Counted from the stretch's first letter, positions 33,763 through 43,207 are shown. The stretch: DNA of 64,000 nt from Variovorax sp. RA8 (GCF_901827175.1 NZ_LR594663.1:310001-374000), one strand, 5' to 3'. A program made the numbers and translations. Notes: generated by a model from the letters alone, not told the origin.

Positions 33763-34601
33763 ACGGCAAAGGCGCACGCGGCACGTTTCCGTTCGCCCTC
33801 GGACTGGCGGCAGGCCTGGCGCTCACAGCGCCGTTCGTCCCCGCGGCGACCGTGCCGCCGGCCGGCAAGGTCGACGCGCGCGTGCGCGTGGTCGCCTACA
33901 ACGCAGACGACGTCATCACGTTGCAAGGCTACGTGGGTTATCAGATCCATCTGCAGTTCGCCGAAGGCGAGGAGTTCGTCAACCTGGGTTCGGGGGACAA
34001 CGGCGCCTTCGATGTCGGCGCCGAGCGCAACCATTTCTTCATCAAGCCCAAGGAGGTGCGCGCCTCCACCAACCTCACGGTCCTTACCACTCGACGGGCC
34101 TACCACTTCGACTATGTTATCTCTGCCCACCCCCCCGCCGGGGCTGCAGCCAGGCGCATGGTTTACTCGGTGCGCTTCAGCTACCCGGAGGACGAGGCCC
34201 TAGCCGCCGCAGCAGACCACGAGCGCAGACAAGCAGATGCGCGCATGAGCCGGGCGGCCGCCGACCGACTCCGCAACACCGATTACTGGTTCTGCGGCAG
34301 CGAGTCGCTCAAGCCCATGAGCGCGTACGACGACGGGGTGCACACCCGACTGCGCTTCCAGGCGCGCTCCGAGTTCCCGGCCATGTTTGTCCAGAACGAT
34401 GATGGGTCCGAATCGCTGCTGAACTTCAACGTTGACGACGACGAAGTTGTCATCCACCGCGTGGCGCGCCGCCTCGTGCTGCGCCGAGGCAAGTTGGTCG
34501 GCTGCGTCGTCAACCAGTCCTTTGCCGGCGGGGGCGCACGAACCCCGGCCCGCACCAACGCGCCAGGCGTGCGGCGCATCACCACGAGAGACGAGCCGTG
34601 A
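33759..34601 (+). CDS. virB9: VirB9-like outer-membrane core complex protein
   Basis: The 280-residue protein has a signal peptide (FALGLAAGLALTAPFVPAAT). The N-domain includes DVITLQGYVGYQIHLQFAEG and FIKPKEVRASTNLTVLTTRR, and the C-domain includes NTDYWFCGSESLKPMSAYDD, FPAMFVQNDDGSESLLNF, IHRVARRLVLRRGKLVGCVV, matching CagX/VirB9. The Cys near the end (GCVVN) could pair with VirB7. It overlaps virB10 by GTGA. Confidence 0.93.
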   Translation: MNGKGARGTFPFALGLAAGLALTAPFVPAATVPPAGKVDARVRVVAYNADDVITLQGYVGYQIHLQFAEGEEFVNLGSGDNGAFDVGAERNHFFIKPKEVRASTNLTVLTTRRAYHFDYVISAHPPAGAAARRMVYSVRFSYPEDEALAAAADHERRQADARMSRAAADRLRNTDYWFCGSESLKPMSAYDDGVHTRLRFQARSEFPAMFVQNDDGSESLLNFNVDDDEVVIHRVARRLVLRRGKLVGCVVNQSFAGGGARTPARTNAPGVRRITTRDEP

Positions 34602-35944
34602 CCCGGCAGGATCGAAGGCGCAGCCGCTTCCAGGCGCATCGGCCAGAGGATGACGCTCCACCTGATATCGATCCGGACACCGGAGAGGTACTGTTCGGAG
34701 AAGGCGCCGGGGGCGGGGGAAATGAGGCATCGCGAACGCCCGCAGAGCGCACGACGATCCAGGGCGAGCGCACCATCCCGTCAGTCAATCGCGAGCGCTC
34801 AATCCAGTCACGCATCAGCGGCGGCCTGGCACTGGCGGCGATCATCCTATTGGGCGCCGGCTTCCTGTTCTGGTACTACAACACGCAGTACGCCAAGACC
34901 CGCCATGCCGAGGAAGCCTCAAGGAAGGCCGCCGCGGCACGCGCCGGTGGCGAGATGAAAGTGCCGCCGCTCGGCCGCATCGGGCCGCCGAGGGCGCCGA
35001 TGGAGCCACAGCCGGACTCCACGAACCCCACGCCACCCTCACCTCCCGGCCCAGTGAGCACCGCGAATGGCGGTCCGCCTCAGAAGACGCCCGAGCAGAT
35101 CGCGCTGGAGCGCCAGCTCGGCGTTCCCGTGCTTCGCCGCGCGCAGACGGCGCAGACGGCGCAGCCGGCAGGCGCCTCAACACCGCACGGGTTCCCGGAG
35201 TCGCCCATGTTGTCCGCGGGCGTTCCAGGCATGGCGCAGCTGATGGGCGCGTTGCAAGCGCCGGCGACGACCTCTGGTGCCGCGGCTGGCGGCAATCTCG
35301 CCGCCAGTCTCCGTCCCACCCCCACCCCGGCGGTCGCCGCCCAGACCCTGCCCACGCGGCGCATGCTGTTGCCCAAGGGTGCCTTCATCGACTGCACTCT
35401 GGAAACCGCCATCGATTCCACCTATGAGGGCATGACCACCTGCATCGGCGCGAGCGACATCTATGGCGCCGATGGCAAAGTGGTGTTGCTGGAGCGCGGC
35501 ACCAAGTACGTGGGCGAACAGCGCGGGACGCCGCGGCAGGGGCAAGGTCGAGTCTTCGTCGTGTGGAACGAGGCCCGCACGCCCGCCGGCGTCGTGGTCC
35601 AGCTGGCGTCTCCCGGCACCGACGAACTGGGGCGCAACGGCCTCCAGGGCTATGTCGACACCCACTTCTGGGATCGTTTCGGTGCGGCGGTCCTGATCTC
35701 GGTGATCGACGGAACGATGCAGGCCATCGCCGCCCACCAGCAAAGCGGTACCAATGTTGGCAGCGGCGGCGGCGTGGTGCTCGGCCCGCAGGGCAGCCGC
35801 GAGGTGATCACGGAGGTGCTGCGCAGCACCGTCTCGATCCCACCCACCATCATCAAGAACCAGGGCGAGCGCATCCAGATCCTGGTGGCGCGCGACGTGG
35901 ATTTCAGGAGCGTCTATGCGCTTCGAACCGACGCCACCCCTTGA
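34598..35944 (+). CDS. virB10: VirB10-like T4SS core protein
   Basis: GTG 34598 in GTGA. The 448-residue protein has a disordered cytoplasmic N-part, one inner-membrane helix (GGLALAAIILLGAGFLFWYY, about residues 71-90), a Pro-rich periplasmic linker and a beta-barrel domain (MLLPKGAFIDCTLETAIDST, VVLLERGTKYVGEQRG, FGAAVLISVIDG and the GERIQILVARDVDF end). VirB10 spans both membranes and relays energy state from VirB4/VirD4. A perfect repeat GCGCAGACG is found near 35145. Confidence 0.94.
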   Translation: MTRQDRRRSRFQAHRPEDDAPPDIDPDTGEVLFGEGAGGGGNEASRTPAERTTIQGERTIPSVNRERSIQSRISGGLALAAIILLGAGFLFWYYNTQYAKTRHAEEASRKAAAARAGGEMKVPPLGRIGPPRAPMEPQPDSTNPTPPSPPGPVSTANGGPPQKTPEQIALERQLGVPVLRRAQTAQTAQPAGASTPHGFPESPMLSAGVPGMAQLMGALQAPATTSGAAAGGNLAASLRPTPTPAVAAQTLPTRRMLLPKGAFIDCTLETAIDSTYEGMTTCIGASDIYGADGKVVLLERGTKYVGEQRGTPRQGQGRVFVVWNEARTPAGVVVQLASPGTDELGRNGLQGYVDTHFWDRFGAAVLISVIDGTMQAIAAHQQSGTNVGSGGGVVLGPQGSREVITEVLRSTVSIPPTIIKNQGERIQILVARDVDFRSVYALRTDATP

Positions 35945-37061
35945 CCGCGAGCGCGGCCCCGCGACGGGCGGCGGACAGCGGGCGAACCGACCCGCGCCTG
36001 AGGCTGCGTCTGCACAACCGCCCTCGTCCCTTGCCCTGTTTCTGGGTCCGCTCGGCCGGCTGCTGGACGATCCCGAGGTCACCGAGATCTGCATCAATGA
36101 GCCCTGAGTGGCCTTCGTGGAGCGGCAGTCCGGTTGGGTGCGCGAGCAACTGCCCTTCGCCAGCTTCGACTGGTGCATGTCCATCGCCAAGCTGGTGGCG
36201 AACTTCACGCGCCAGCGCATCTCGGCGAACGAGCCCCTCCTGTCCGCCACCCTGCCTGGCGGTGAACGCATCCAGGTCGTGCTGCCGCCTGCCACCCTGG
36301 ACCGGACCGTCTCGATCACGATCCGGCGTCCGTCCAGCGCCCTGTGGACCCTCGAGGATCTGGAGAGCCTGCGCATCTTCGAGGCCACCCGAAGCCTTCC
36401 CGCGACCCGCGCGCGGCAAAGCGACATGGAACCCCTGTCGCCGCAAGACCGGGAACTCACGGATCTTCTTGCGCGCAGACAGTTCGTCTCCTTCCTGCGC
36501 CGCGCGGTCCAGCTGCGCAAGAACATCCTGCTCTCGGGCGCCACGGGCTCCGGCAAGACCACCGTCAGCAAGGCGCTGATCCTCGAGGTTCCTTGCGAGG
36601 ACCGTCTCATCACCATCGAGGACGTGATGGAGCTGTCGCTGCGCAACCAGCCCAATCACGTGCGGCTCTTCTACTCGCAAGGCGCCCAGGGGCAGGCCGA
36701 GGTCACCCCGGGCCAGCTGCTGGCCAGCGCCAAACGGCAGCGCCCTGACCGGGTGTTCGTGTCCGAGCTGCGCACGGGTGAAGAGGTCTACGACTACCTG
36801 GTGTCCGTGAACACCGGCCATCCGGGCTCCATCACCAGCGTCCACGCAGACAGCGCGGAGATGGCCTTTGTGGCGCTGGCCCAGCTGATGAAGCGCAGTC
36901 TGGCCGGCCAGGGCATGAGCACGCGCGAAGGCGTTGAGCTGGCCCAGCTGAGCGTGGACATCGTCGTGCAGTGCGCGAGAGATCGCCAGGATGACCGGCA
37001 GCGGCGCATCGTGCAGGAGATCTGGTATGACCCGGACACCAAGCTCCGACAGCTGGCCTAG
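35916..37061 (+). pseudogene. virB11: VirB11-like ATPase with an in-frame TGA at codon 64
   Basis: From ATG 35916 (AGGAG upstream, overlapping virB10 by 29 bp) the frame reads to EVTEICINEP and then TGA (36105-36107), and continues in the same frame VAFVERQSGWVREQLPF to 37061. Relatives have Gly at that position (INEPGxxFVE), so GGA became TGA by one G-to-T change. The rest is intact: Walker A LLSGATGSGKTTVSKAL, ITIEDVMELSL, SELRTGEEVYDYL and NTGHPGSITSVHADSA. VirB11 is the hexameric traffic ATPase, and without readthrough the gene product is lost. A restart at GTG 36108 would lack part of the N-domain. Confidence 0.92.
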
Positions 37062-38979
37062 CCTGTTCCAGATCGCAGTCGCGCTGCTGGCAGCGGCGGT
37101 GGTAGGCCTGTACGTCGCCGGCTACGCCTTCCTGATGGCCATGAAGCTTCCACCGCAACATGCAACGCTGCTGACCATTCATCAGTACTGGAAGGCATAC
37201 GGCAAGCGGCCCGACGTTCGCCGCACGCTCATCGCGACGACGGCCGGCTCCCAGGGGATTCTGGTGGGGCTGGTGGGCTTCGCGATGTTGCCCCGGCGCC
37301 GCCCGCTGCATGGGAATGCTCGCCTCGCCACCCGCCACGAGATCGAGCAAGCGGGCCTGCGCAACGAGAACGGCATCATCCTTGGCCGTCTGGGCAGCCG
37401 CTACCTGGTCCTGCCCGGCCAGCAGGGTGTCGAGCTCGAGGCCCCGCCGCGCAGCGGCAAGGGCGTCGGCGTCGTCATCCCGAACCTGCTGAACTGGTCC
37501 GGCTCTGCGATCGTCAGCGACATCAAGGGCGAGAACTTCATGCGCACGGCGGGTTTCCGCCAAGCCCATGGGCAGGAAGTACATCTGTTCGATCCCCTGT
37601 CCGAGCACGAGCGCTCGGCCCGCTGGAACCCCCTCGGCTACGTGTCCGAGCTGCCCTACCGCTGCATCGACGACCTGCAGCGCATCGCCACGATGCTCTT
37701 TCCCGACCCCTTGGCCGGCGACCCCTTCTGGACCTCGTCGGCGCGCTCGCTGTTCCTGGGCATCGCGCTCTACCTCTTCGAGACAGAGGGCGCGACGCGC
37801 ACCCTGGGCGAGGTGCTTCGCCAGGGCATGGCGAGCGACGCCGAAGGCTTCCAGAAGCACTGGAAGCGCGTGATCGACGCCTGCGAGCGCGCCGGCTATC
37901 CATTATCGCAGGAGGCGGTGCAGAGCCTCTACGACGTCATCGACCTTGCCCCGACCACCGCCTCCAGCATCCGCAAGACTTTCACCAGCCGCCTGGACCT
38001 CTGGCTCAACCCGATGATCGATGCCGCGACCTCCGCCAACGACTTCGACCTGCGCGAGTTGCGCAAGCGCCCGATCTCCGTTTACGTCCAGATCAACCCG
38101 GACAACATCGCCAGGCTGCAGCCGCTGCTGAATCTGTTCTTCCAGCAGGCGATCGGCCTGCAGACGCGCGAGCTGCCAGAGAACAACCCGCTGCTTCGCC
38201 ACCAGGTGCTCCTGATGCTGGACGAGTTCCCGGCCCTGGGGCGCATTCCGGTGATCGCCGAATCGACGGCCTTCCTGCCCGGCTACAACGTGCGCACCGT
38301 CGTCATCGTCCAGTCCCACTCGCAGCTGGTCGAAAAGTACGGCGTCGAGGGCGCCAGGTCGATCCGCAAGATGCTGGCCGCGCGCATTGTCTTTCCGCCC
38401 AAGGAATACGACGATGCAGAAGCCATTTCCCGCGAGCTGGGCACCTGCACCGTGCATCAGAAGAGCGTGAGTCGCCCCATGTGGGGTGGCGCCGGCAAGG
38501 GGCCGACAGTGAGCATCAGCGAGCAGCCGCGCCGCCTCTTGCTGCCGCAGGAGGTGAAGGAGCTCGGCCCCGATCGCATGCTCCTGTTCTACGAAGGCCT
38601 GCGCCCCGTGATGGCGCACCGCATCTGCTACTTCCGGGACCGGTTCTTCGCCAAACGCGAAATGCCGCCGCCACGGGTGCCAAAGCTGGAGGTGAACAGG
38701 TCCAGGCGTGCCATCGCGCCCGCTCGCGCGGTGACGTCTGGGGGCCGCAAGGACGCCAGGGGCATGAATTCCGGATCCATCACCGAGGCCACGCCGAAAG
38801 GCGGCGGCTGCGCGCTGACGAAGGAGGGCAGCACGTTGAGCGGCGATGTTCTGAACGAAGACCTGAAACTGGACGACTTCTCGTTCGACTTCGGCGACGT
38901 GGAAATTCCCACCGAGAAGCTCAGCGACGACGACCTGAAGCGCCGCGCCGACGAGTTCATGGCGCGACTCCTGGACTGA
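37027..38979 (+). CDS. virD4: VirD4-like type IV coupling protein
   Basis: ATG 37027 (AGGAG about eight bases upstream, inside virB11) gives 650 residues. Two N-terminal membrane helices (QIAVALLAAAVVGLYVAGYA; GILVGLVGFAMLP) are followed by Walker A EAPPRSGKGVGVVIPN (about residue 137-152), SDIKGENF, FDPLSE..RWNPL and Walker B LLMLDEFPALGRIPVI (about 393), and RMLLFYEGLRPVMAHRICYF. The C-terminal tail is long and acidic (LKLDDFSFDFGDVEIPTE), as in coupling proteins that hand over substrates. It recruits the relaxosome to the T4SS. Confidence 0.95.
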   Translation: MTRTPSSDSWPSLFQIAVALLAAAVVGLYVAGYAFLMAMKLPPQHATLLTIHQYWKAYGKRPDVRRTLIATTAGSQGILVGLVGFAMLPRRRPLHGNARLATRHEIEQAGLRNENGIILGRLGSRYLVLPGQQGVELEAPPRSGKGVGVVIPNLLNWSGSAIVSDIKGENFMRTAGFRQAHGQEVHLFDPLSEHERSARWNPLGYVSELPYRCIDDLQRIATMLFPDPLAGDPFWTSSARSLFLGIALYLFETEGATRTLGEVLRQGMASDAEGFQKHWKRVIDACERAGYPLSQEAVQSLYDVIDLAPTTASSIRKTFTSRLDLWLNPMIDAATSANDFDLRELRKRPISVYVQINPDNIARLQPLLNLFFQQAIGLQTRELPENNPLLRHQVLLMLDEFPALGRIPVIAESTAFLPGYNVRTVVIVQSHSQLVEKYGVEGARSIRKMLAARIVFPPKEYDDAEAISRELGTCTVHQKSVSRPMWGGAGKGPTVSISEQPRRLLLPQEVKELGPDRMLLFYEGLRPVMAHRICYFRDRFFAKREMPPPRVPKLEVNRSRRAIAPARAVTSGGRKDARGMNSGSITEATPKGGGCALTKEGSTLSGDVLNEDLKLDDFSFDFGDVEIPTEKLSDDDLKRRADEFMARLLD

Positions 38980-39032
38980 AGCCGCATCGAGTCGCTCCAA
39001 AGCCTCATGAACGTAGCCGAAAGGACCCGCCC

Positions 39033-40223
39033 GTGTCCACAGACCCGCATCTCGAAGCCCCTGACAGCGCATTTGCAGGCGCGGCCCGCGGGGCCTTCGC
39101 CGGTACCGTACGTGGTGACACTCCGCCCGCGACCCACCGCCGGCTCAATGTGCCGGACGCCATCGAACGCCGCTACCTGCACGTGGATGACAGATACTTC
39201 TTCGCGGACCGGACTCTCGCGTTCATTGACGACGGCGACCGCATCCGCGTTCGAACCGAGAACCGCGAGGTTCTGCACAGCGTCGTGGCGATTTCGGAAG
39301 CGCGCGGCTGGCGGGCGATCGAGCTCAAGGGCACCGCGTCCTTCCGCCAGGGCATGTGGCGCGAAGCGGCGTTGCGCGGCATCGCGGCCCGAGGCTACGA
39401 GCCGACCGAGGCTGAAATCCTCCAGGTGCGGCGCACGTTGAAGAAGCGGCACCCATCCCACGAGATGGGACAGGGTTCGAGTCCGCAAGCGGCATCGGCG
39501 CACAGCGAGGCACCGACCGCAACCGCCGAGGCCGGCAGCAATGCCGGTGGGCATCCCCCGGGTGCAGCGCCAAACGGTCGATCGCTGCGCGAAGGCCCTA
39601 GACCGCCCGTCAGAGGCATGCTCGTGGCAGCGGCCGCGGCGCCGTACCAGTTTGATCCGGCGCAACGCATGTCCTTCTATGTGACGGTTCGCACGGAAGT
39701 CGGCGAGCGCAGCGTCTGGGGTGCGGACCTCGAGCGCGCGCTCGCCGAATCGGCCTCGCGGCCGGGCATCGGCGACCAGGTGGTGCTGACGCAGCACGGC
39801 AGCCATTCGGTCCATCTGCGCGTGCCCGCCCGCAATTCGGATGGCGACCTGGTCGGCGAGAAGAAGATCGTTGGGCAACGCGCCCGATGGAGCATCGAGA
39901 CCCCGGACCACCTCCGCGCGCTGGAACACCGCGCCGAGCTCGTGCGCACCGGTGAGTTCCTGTCGGATGCGGCCCTGGCCCAGCAGCCGGAACTGGTTAC
40001 GGCAGCGGGGTGCGTCCAGCTCGCCGAGCAGTACGCCCGGCGTGTCACCGCCGACAAGGCCTCCCAGCAGCGCCTGGTGCAGCTGATTCGCGAGCGCATG
40101 GCCGATGCGCTCGCGCAAGGGCACTCGATCCACCTCCCGGATCGCCGCATGCACCCCGCGCCCATGCAGGTGCGCCAGCGAACCGTTCGAGCCCGAGAGG
40201 AGTTGAGCCATGAGCGCTTCTAG
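39033..40223 (+). CDS. LPD7-domain conjugation-associated protein
   Basis: GTG 39033 follows AAAGGACCC. The 396-residue protein has near its N-terminus the LPD7 pattern: RRYLHVDDRYFFADRTLAFI, DRIRVRTENREV, AISEARGWRAIELKG, SFRQGMWREAALRGIAARGY and PTEAEIL. LPD7 usually occurs at the end of relaxases or primases of conjugative elements; here it stands in its own gene behind virD4. The C-terminal part (MSFYVTVRTEVGERSVWGAD, then AQGHSIHLPDRRMHPAP) resembles a second polyvalent-protein module. A role in DNA processing of the transferred strand is inferred. Confidence 0.7.
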   Translation: MSTDPHLEAPDSAFAGAARGAFAGTVRGDTPPATHRRLNVPDAIERRYLHVDDRYFFADRTLAFIDDGDRIRVRTENREVLHSVVAISEARGWRAIELKGTASFRQGMWREAALRGIAARGYEPTEAEILQVRRTLKKRHPSHEMGQGSSPQAASAHSEAPTATAEAGSNAGGHPPGAAPNGRSLREGPRPPVRGMLVAAAAAPYQFDPAQRMSFYVTVRTEVGERSVWGADLERALAESASRPGIGDQVVLTQHGSHSVHLRVPARNSDGDLVGEKKIVGQRARWSIETPDHLRALEHRAELVRTGEFLSDAALAQQPELVTAAGCVQLAEQYARRVTADKASQQRLVQLIRERMADALAQGHSIHLPDRRMHPAPMQVRQRTVRAREELSHERF

Positions 40224-40481
40224 CCATCGTTGGGGACCAGGGCTGCGCTCCACGGCTCTGGCAGCAAGCCCCACGCTCGCGCTGACGACACCTCGCGCCG
40301 GTTCAGTACTGACGGGAAGACCATGCAGACCGGCAGCAACTACCACACGTCGTCGGCCGCGCAGCGCAACGCCGAGAACGTGCTGGCCGTGCGCAACGCA
40401 CAGGCGCTTGCCTCACGGTAAGGGGCCGAGTGGCGACGGCTATGGAACGGGGGCGCCGAGTTGCCGCCCGCGTTCAGAATC
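40224..40481 (+). other. Possible broken small gene between the LPD7 gene and traX
   Basis: An ATG at 40210 with AGGAG nine bases upstream opens a frame (MSASSHRWGPG) that soon becomes Arg/Pro-rich, while a neighbouring frame ends naturally (SSAAQRNAENVLAVRNAQAL) at 40421. A short frameshifted gene is possible but not proven. Confidence 0.3.
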
Positions 40482-41219
40482 ATGAGAGTTCCCGGTGCTC
40501 GCATCGCCAAGGCTCGAGGGCTCCGGCCGCCTGTCCCGAGGAAATGCCAGGCGTCGACGAAGGCCTGGGCGATCTCGAACGGCTCGCTCGAAGCGCTCAA
40601 ATGGATTGGCCTGGTACTCATGGCGGGCGACCACGTCAACAAGTACATGTTTCACGAGGCCGCCCCTGCAGCCTACGCGCTCGGACGCATGGTGATGCCG
40701 CTCTTTGGCTTCGCGCTCATGGCCAATCTGGCTCGACCCGGCGCACTTGAGGCCGGGGTCCACGTGCGCGTCATGCTGCGCCTGGCGATCTTTGCGCTGC
40801 TGGCCACCCCTGCCTTCGTCCATCTGGTGGGTGTGTGGCCCTTGAACATCCTGGCGACCCTCCTCCTTGCGACGCTGATTGTCTGGCTGCTTGAACGCGG
40901 CGGCACAGCCAACCGCTGCACTGCATTCATCGCTTTTCTCCTCGGTGGGGCGATGGTGGAGTTCTGGTGGCCGGCGCTCCTCTGCTGCTTGGGTGCCTGG
41001 GCGTTCCTGCGCAGGCCCAGCGGGCTTCGGCTGCTGGCGTGGGCGCTGGCGATGGCATCGCTGGCCCTCATCAACCGCAACTTCGCAACGCTGGCCGCCC
41101 TGCCCTTGATTTGGTGCGCGAGCCGGGTAGACATGCCGCTGCCGCGCAAGCGCTGGGTCTTCTACGTCTTCTACCCGGCCCACCTCTCGCTGATCGCACT
41201 CGTGCGGCAGCTGATCTGA
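40482..41219 (+). CDS. traX: TraX-family membrane protein
   Basis: The 245-residue protein from ATG 40482 has a long basic N-terminus and about eight hydrophobic segments. The TraX signatures ALKWIGLVLMAGDHVNKYMF, LGRMVMPLFGFALMANLARP, WPLNILATLLLATLIVWLL and FYVFYPAHLSLIALVR are clear. TraX of F and TrbP of IncP plasmids N-acetylate the pilin in the inner membrane. A later start near NGSLEALKW is possible, since the first 35 residues look non-native. Confidence 0.85.
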   Translation: MRVPGARIAKARGLRPPVPRKCQASTKAWAISNGSLEALKWIGLVLMAGDHVNKYMFHEAAPAAYALGRMVMPLFGFALMANLARPGALEAGVHVRVMLRLAIFALLATPAFVHLVGVWPLNILATLLLATLIVWLLERGGTANRCTAFIAFLLGGAMVEFWWPALLCCLGAWAFLRRPSGLRLLAWALAMASLALINRNFATLAALPLIWCASRVDMPLPRKRWVFYVFYPAHLSLIALVRQLI

Positions 41220-41471
41220 ACGGCCTCACTGACGCAAGCGAACAGACAGCCGGCAACGAACCTCCGCAGCGCGCCTCCGGCACCAGCCAGGAGGGATCGT
41301 TCCTGCCGGTGCGACACAGGGGGCTCGTACAACTCGCGCTCGACACGGACAGCCTGAGCCTTCGCATGCGCATCGACGGCGCCTTCGCGGGAGAAGCCAT
41401 GCAGATGGTCCACGCTCGGGCCATGGAGCTGTCGGATGTGGTCGACCGACGCTGTTCCTCTCCGTGGCCCC
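41220..41471. other. Short stretch without an assigned gene
   Basis: A plus-strand frame (FLPVRHRGLVQLALDTDSLS, LRMRIDGAFAGEAMQMVHAR) has a natural composition but no clear start, and it runs into the relaxase 3' end. It may be a truncated gene. Confidence 0.3.
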
Positions 41472-42545
41472 TTACCGGTCCAGCCCCCGACTTCTGCCCT
41501 GCTCTATCCAGCGCTCAGCCAATCGCTGCGCATCGGTCTGCACGGCCGGTATACGCGCAACGAAGCGGTCGACCAGTGCAGCCAGTTCGCCTTCGCCCTG
41601 CATACGAAGCGCATCCGCAGTCGCGTGCCAGTCCGCCTCCACGGCCCGCCGCGTGCTCTGCATTGCCTCCTGGCCGGCATCCAAGGCGCCCCGCCCCGAC
41701 CACAGGACCCGGAGTACGCCATCGAGCTTCGCGCGCATGAAGATCGAGCTCCTGGACGGTTGACGCCTGGCCCGTTCTTCAACCGGCAACTGCCCGAACG
41801 CCCGAAGTGCGCGCAGCCGATGATGGATCGCATCCCGGTACGGCTTGCGGATCTGTCCTCGTACCTGCCTCGGCGTCGCATTGGCCGCCACGCCCTGCTC
41901 GCGCATCAGCGCGGCGAACTGTTCGCGCCATTGCCGCAAGGTCGCCTTGCGGATGTACAGGCGCCTGCCAGGCTCGAACTCATGCTCGCACTTGACCACC
42001 AGGTGCACGTGCGGGTGTGCCTGGTCGGTGTGCAGCACCATGGCATAGCGGTGCTGCAGCGCGAAGTTCTCGCGAGCGAAGACGCGCGCCGCAGCCAGCA
42101 CCCCCTCGGCAGGCGTGCCCGCCGGCATCGACAGGACGATGTTGTGGACGAGCTTCGCACGGGTGTCCTTCCGGCCCTCGGCCGGCTTGGGCTTGTAGTG
42201 GCTTCTGCAAAGATCCAGCTGCCAGTCTGCCGTGATCTCCTTGGCGGCGCCCCGGCCCTGCACCGACAGCCCCTCGTCGGTTTCCACCGGCAGCTTGCCG
42301 TGCCGGCCGATGTAGCGCAGGTGCGCTTCGACGCCACCAACATCCCGCCCACCGCCGGAGACCTTCACCATCACCTCGGGCGTGCGGCCTACCGTGCGCT
42401 GGATCTGCGCGATCTGCTCGGCGCCGAGGTGCAGGTTGCCAGGCGGGCCCCGGCGGCCATAGCTCACGATGTCCAGCGCCAGGTCGCGCGATCCGTCCGC
42501 CGACGCGCACGTGCGTCGCCCGACCCCCACCGTCTGCTTAGGCAT
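41472..42545 (-). CDS. MOBP-type relaxase (VirD2/MobA-like)
   Basis: ATG 42545 overlaps the mobC stop by 8 bp, giving 357 residues. The catalytic Tyr is probably in the N-terminal DIVSYGRRGP segment. Motif II-like FQRTVGRTPEVMVKVSG-type sequence (here IQRTVGRTPEVMVKVSGG) precedes RYIGRHGKLPVETDEG and the histidine motif HTDQAHPHVHLVVK (metal-binding HxH). The C-terminal part is helical and Arg-rich and lacks primase or LPD7 modules. The enzyme nicks oriT and stays on the 5' end of the strand. A nic-like sequence lies beyond mobC. Confidence 0.88.
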   Translation of the reverse strand: MPKQTVGVGRRTCASADGSRDLALDIVSYGRRGPPGNLHLGAEQIAQIQRTVGRTPEVMVKVSGGGRDVGGVEAHLRYIGRHGKLPVETDEGLSVQGRGAAKEITADWQLDLCRSHYKPKPAEGRKDTRAKLVHNIVLSMPAGTPAEGVLAAARVFARENFALQHRYAMVLHTDQAHPHVHLVVKCEHEFEPGRRLYIRKATLRQWREQFAALMREQGVAANATPRQVRGQIRKPYRDAIHHRLRALRAFGQLPVEERARRQPSRSSIFMRAKLDGVLRVLWSGRGALDAGQEAMQSTRRAVEADWHATADALRMQGEGELAALVDRFVARIPAVQTDAQRLAERWIEQGRSRGLDR

Positions 42546-43116
42546 GGCCGATCTCGCCGCCAGTCTCCCAACTGACCAGGTTCCGGCGCACGACCGCGGC
42601 CGTGGCTTCGCGCGCCGCCTCGATCTCGCGCCTGGCAGCCGAGATCGCATCGCGCAGTTCGTACGCCAGCGGATCCGCCAGCATGTTCGGCATGCCGAAC
42701 CTTTGAAGCTGCCGCCCGAGCGCAGCCAGTTGCGCGCCAGTCGCCTTGAGCAGATCCAACTCGTTCGGCGGCAGCACCGCTGAGCTTCGAACATGGTTGT
42801 GAACCAGCATGGCCAGGTAGCTGCCGGTCTTCATCCCGCGGGCGCAGGCCCGCTCTGCCGCGAGCATTCGATCGCCATGGCGAAGCCGCAGCGTGACGCG
42901 ATCCTCCCGAACACCATCGATGGTCGACATTCGGTCGAGCCGTTGCCCGCCCGCTTGTTGCACCGGGGCGTCGTTGGCCTGCAGCACTTCATCAATCAGT
43001 TTGGCGAGCAGGCCCGACTCGCTGAGCTGATGGTGCGCGGCCAGGGCGGCAATCCGGGCCCGCTTGTCGGTCGATACCCGGGTCCCAATCACGCTCGATC
43101 GAGAGGTCTTGGTCAT
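42538..43116 (-). CDS. MobC-like relaxosome accessory protein
   Basis: The 192-residue protein has an N-terminal arm (MTKTSRSSVIGTRVSTDKRA) with a helix-turn-helix-like region (LAAHHQLSESGLLAKLIDEV), the MobC pattern DRVTLRLRHGDRMLAAERA, MKTGSYLAMLVHNHV and the conserved LPPNELDLLKATGAQLAALG. Such proteins open oriT DNA for the relaxase. It is the first gene of the mob operon, reading away from the nic region. Confidence 0.85.
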   Translation of the reverse strand: MTKTSRSSVIGTRVSTDKRARIAALAAHHQLSESGLLAKLIDEVLQANDAPVQQAGGQRLDRMSTIDGVREDRVTLRLRHGDRMLAAERACARGMKTGSYLAMLVHNHVRSSAVLPPNELDLLKATGAQLAALGRQLQRFGMPNMLADPLAYELRDAISAARREIEAAREATAAVVRRNLVSWETGGEIGHA

Positions 43117-43154
43117 CGCTACGCAGTGGCTGTTAACAAGGTCTGACGGCAGTC

Positions 43155-43162
43155 TATCCTGC
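43155..43162 (+). other. oriT: oriT nic core (TATCCTG|C), RP4-like
   Basis: The 11 bases CTATCCTGCCC at 43154-43164 are identical to the nic region of the IncP plasmid RP4, whose consensus is YATCCTG|Y with cleavage after G (here after 43161). It lies 38 bp upstream of the mobC start, next to a relaxase of the matching MOBP class. Confidence 0.75.
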
Positions 43163-43184
43163 CCTCAATGCCGCACAAGGCCTG

Positions 43185-43207
43185 AGCTGTTCGGCATGCC
43201 GACAGCT
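43185..43207. repeat. Inverted repeat beside the nic site
   Basis: AGCTGT and ACAGCT flank CGGCA/TGCCG, forming an 11-bp stem with one bulged T and no loop, 23 bp from nic. It may bind MobC/TraJ-type protein, regulate mobC, or terminate transfer. Confidence 0.65.

Noticed and set aside
36991..37026. Upstream start for virD4
   Set aside because: MTGSGASCRRSG is the other-frame reading of the virB11 end; ATG 37027 has AGGAG and gives the usual N-terminus.
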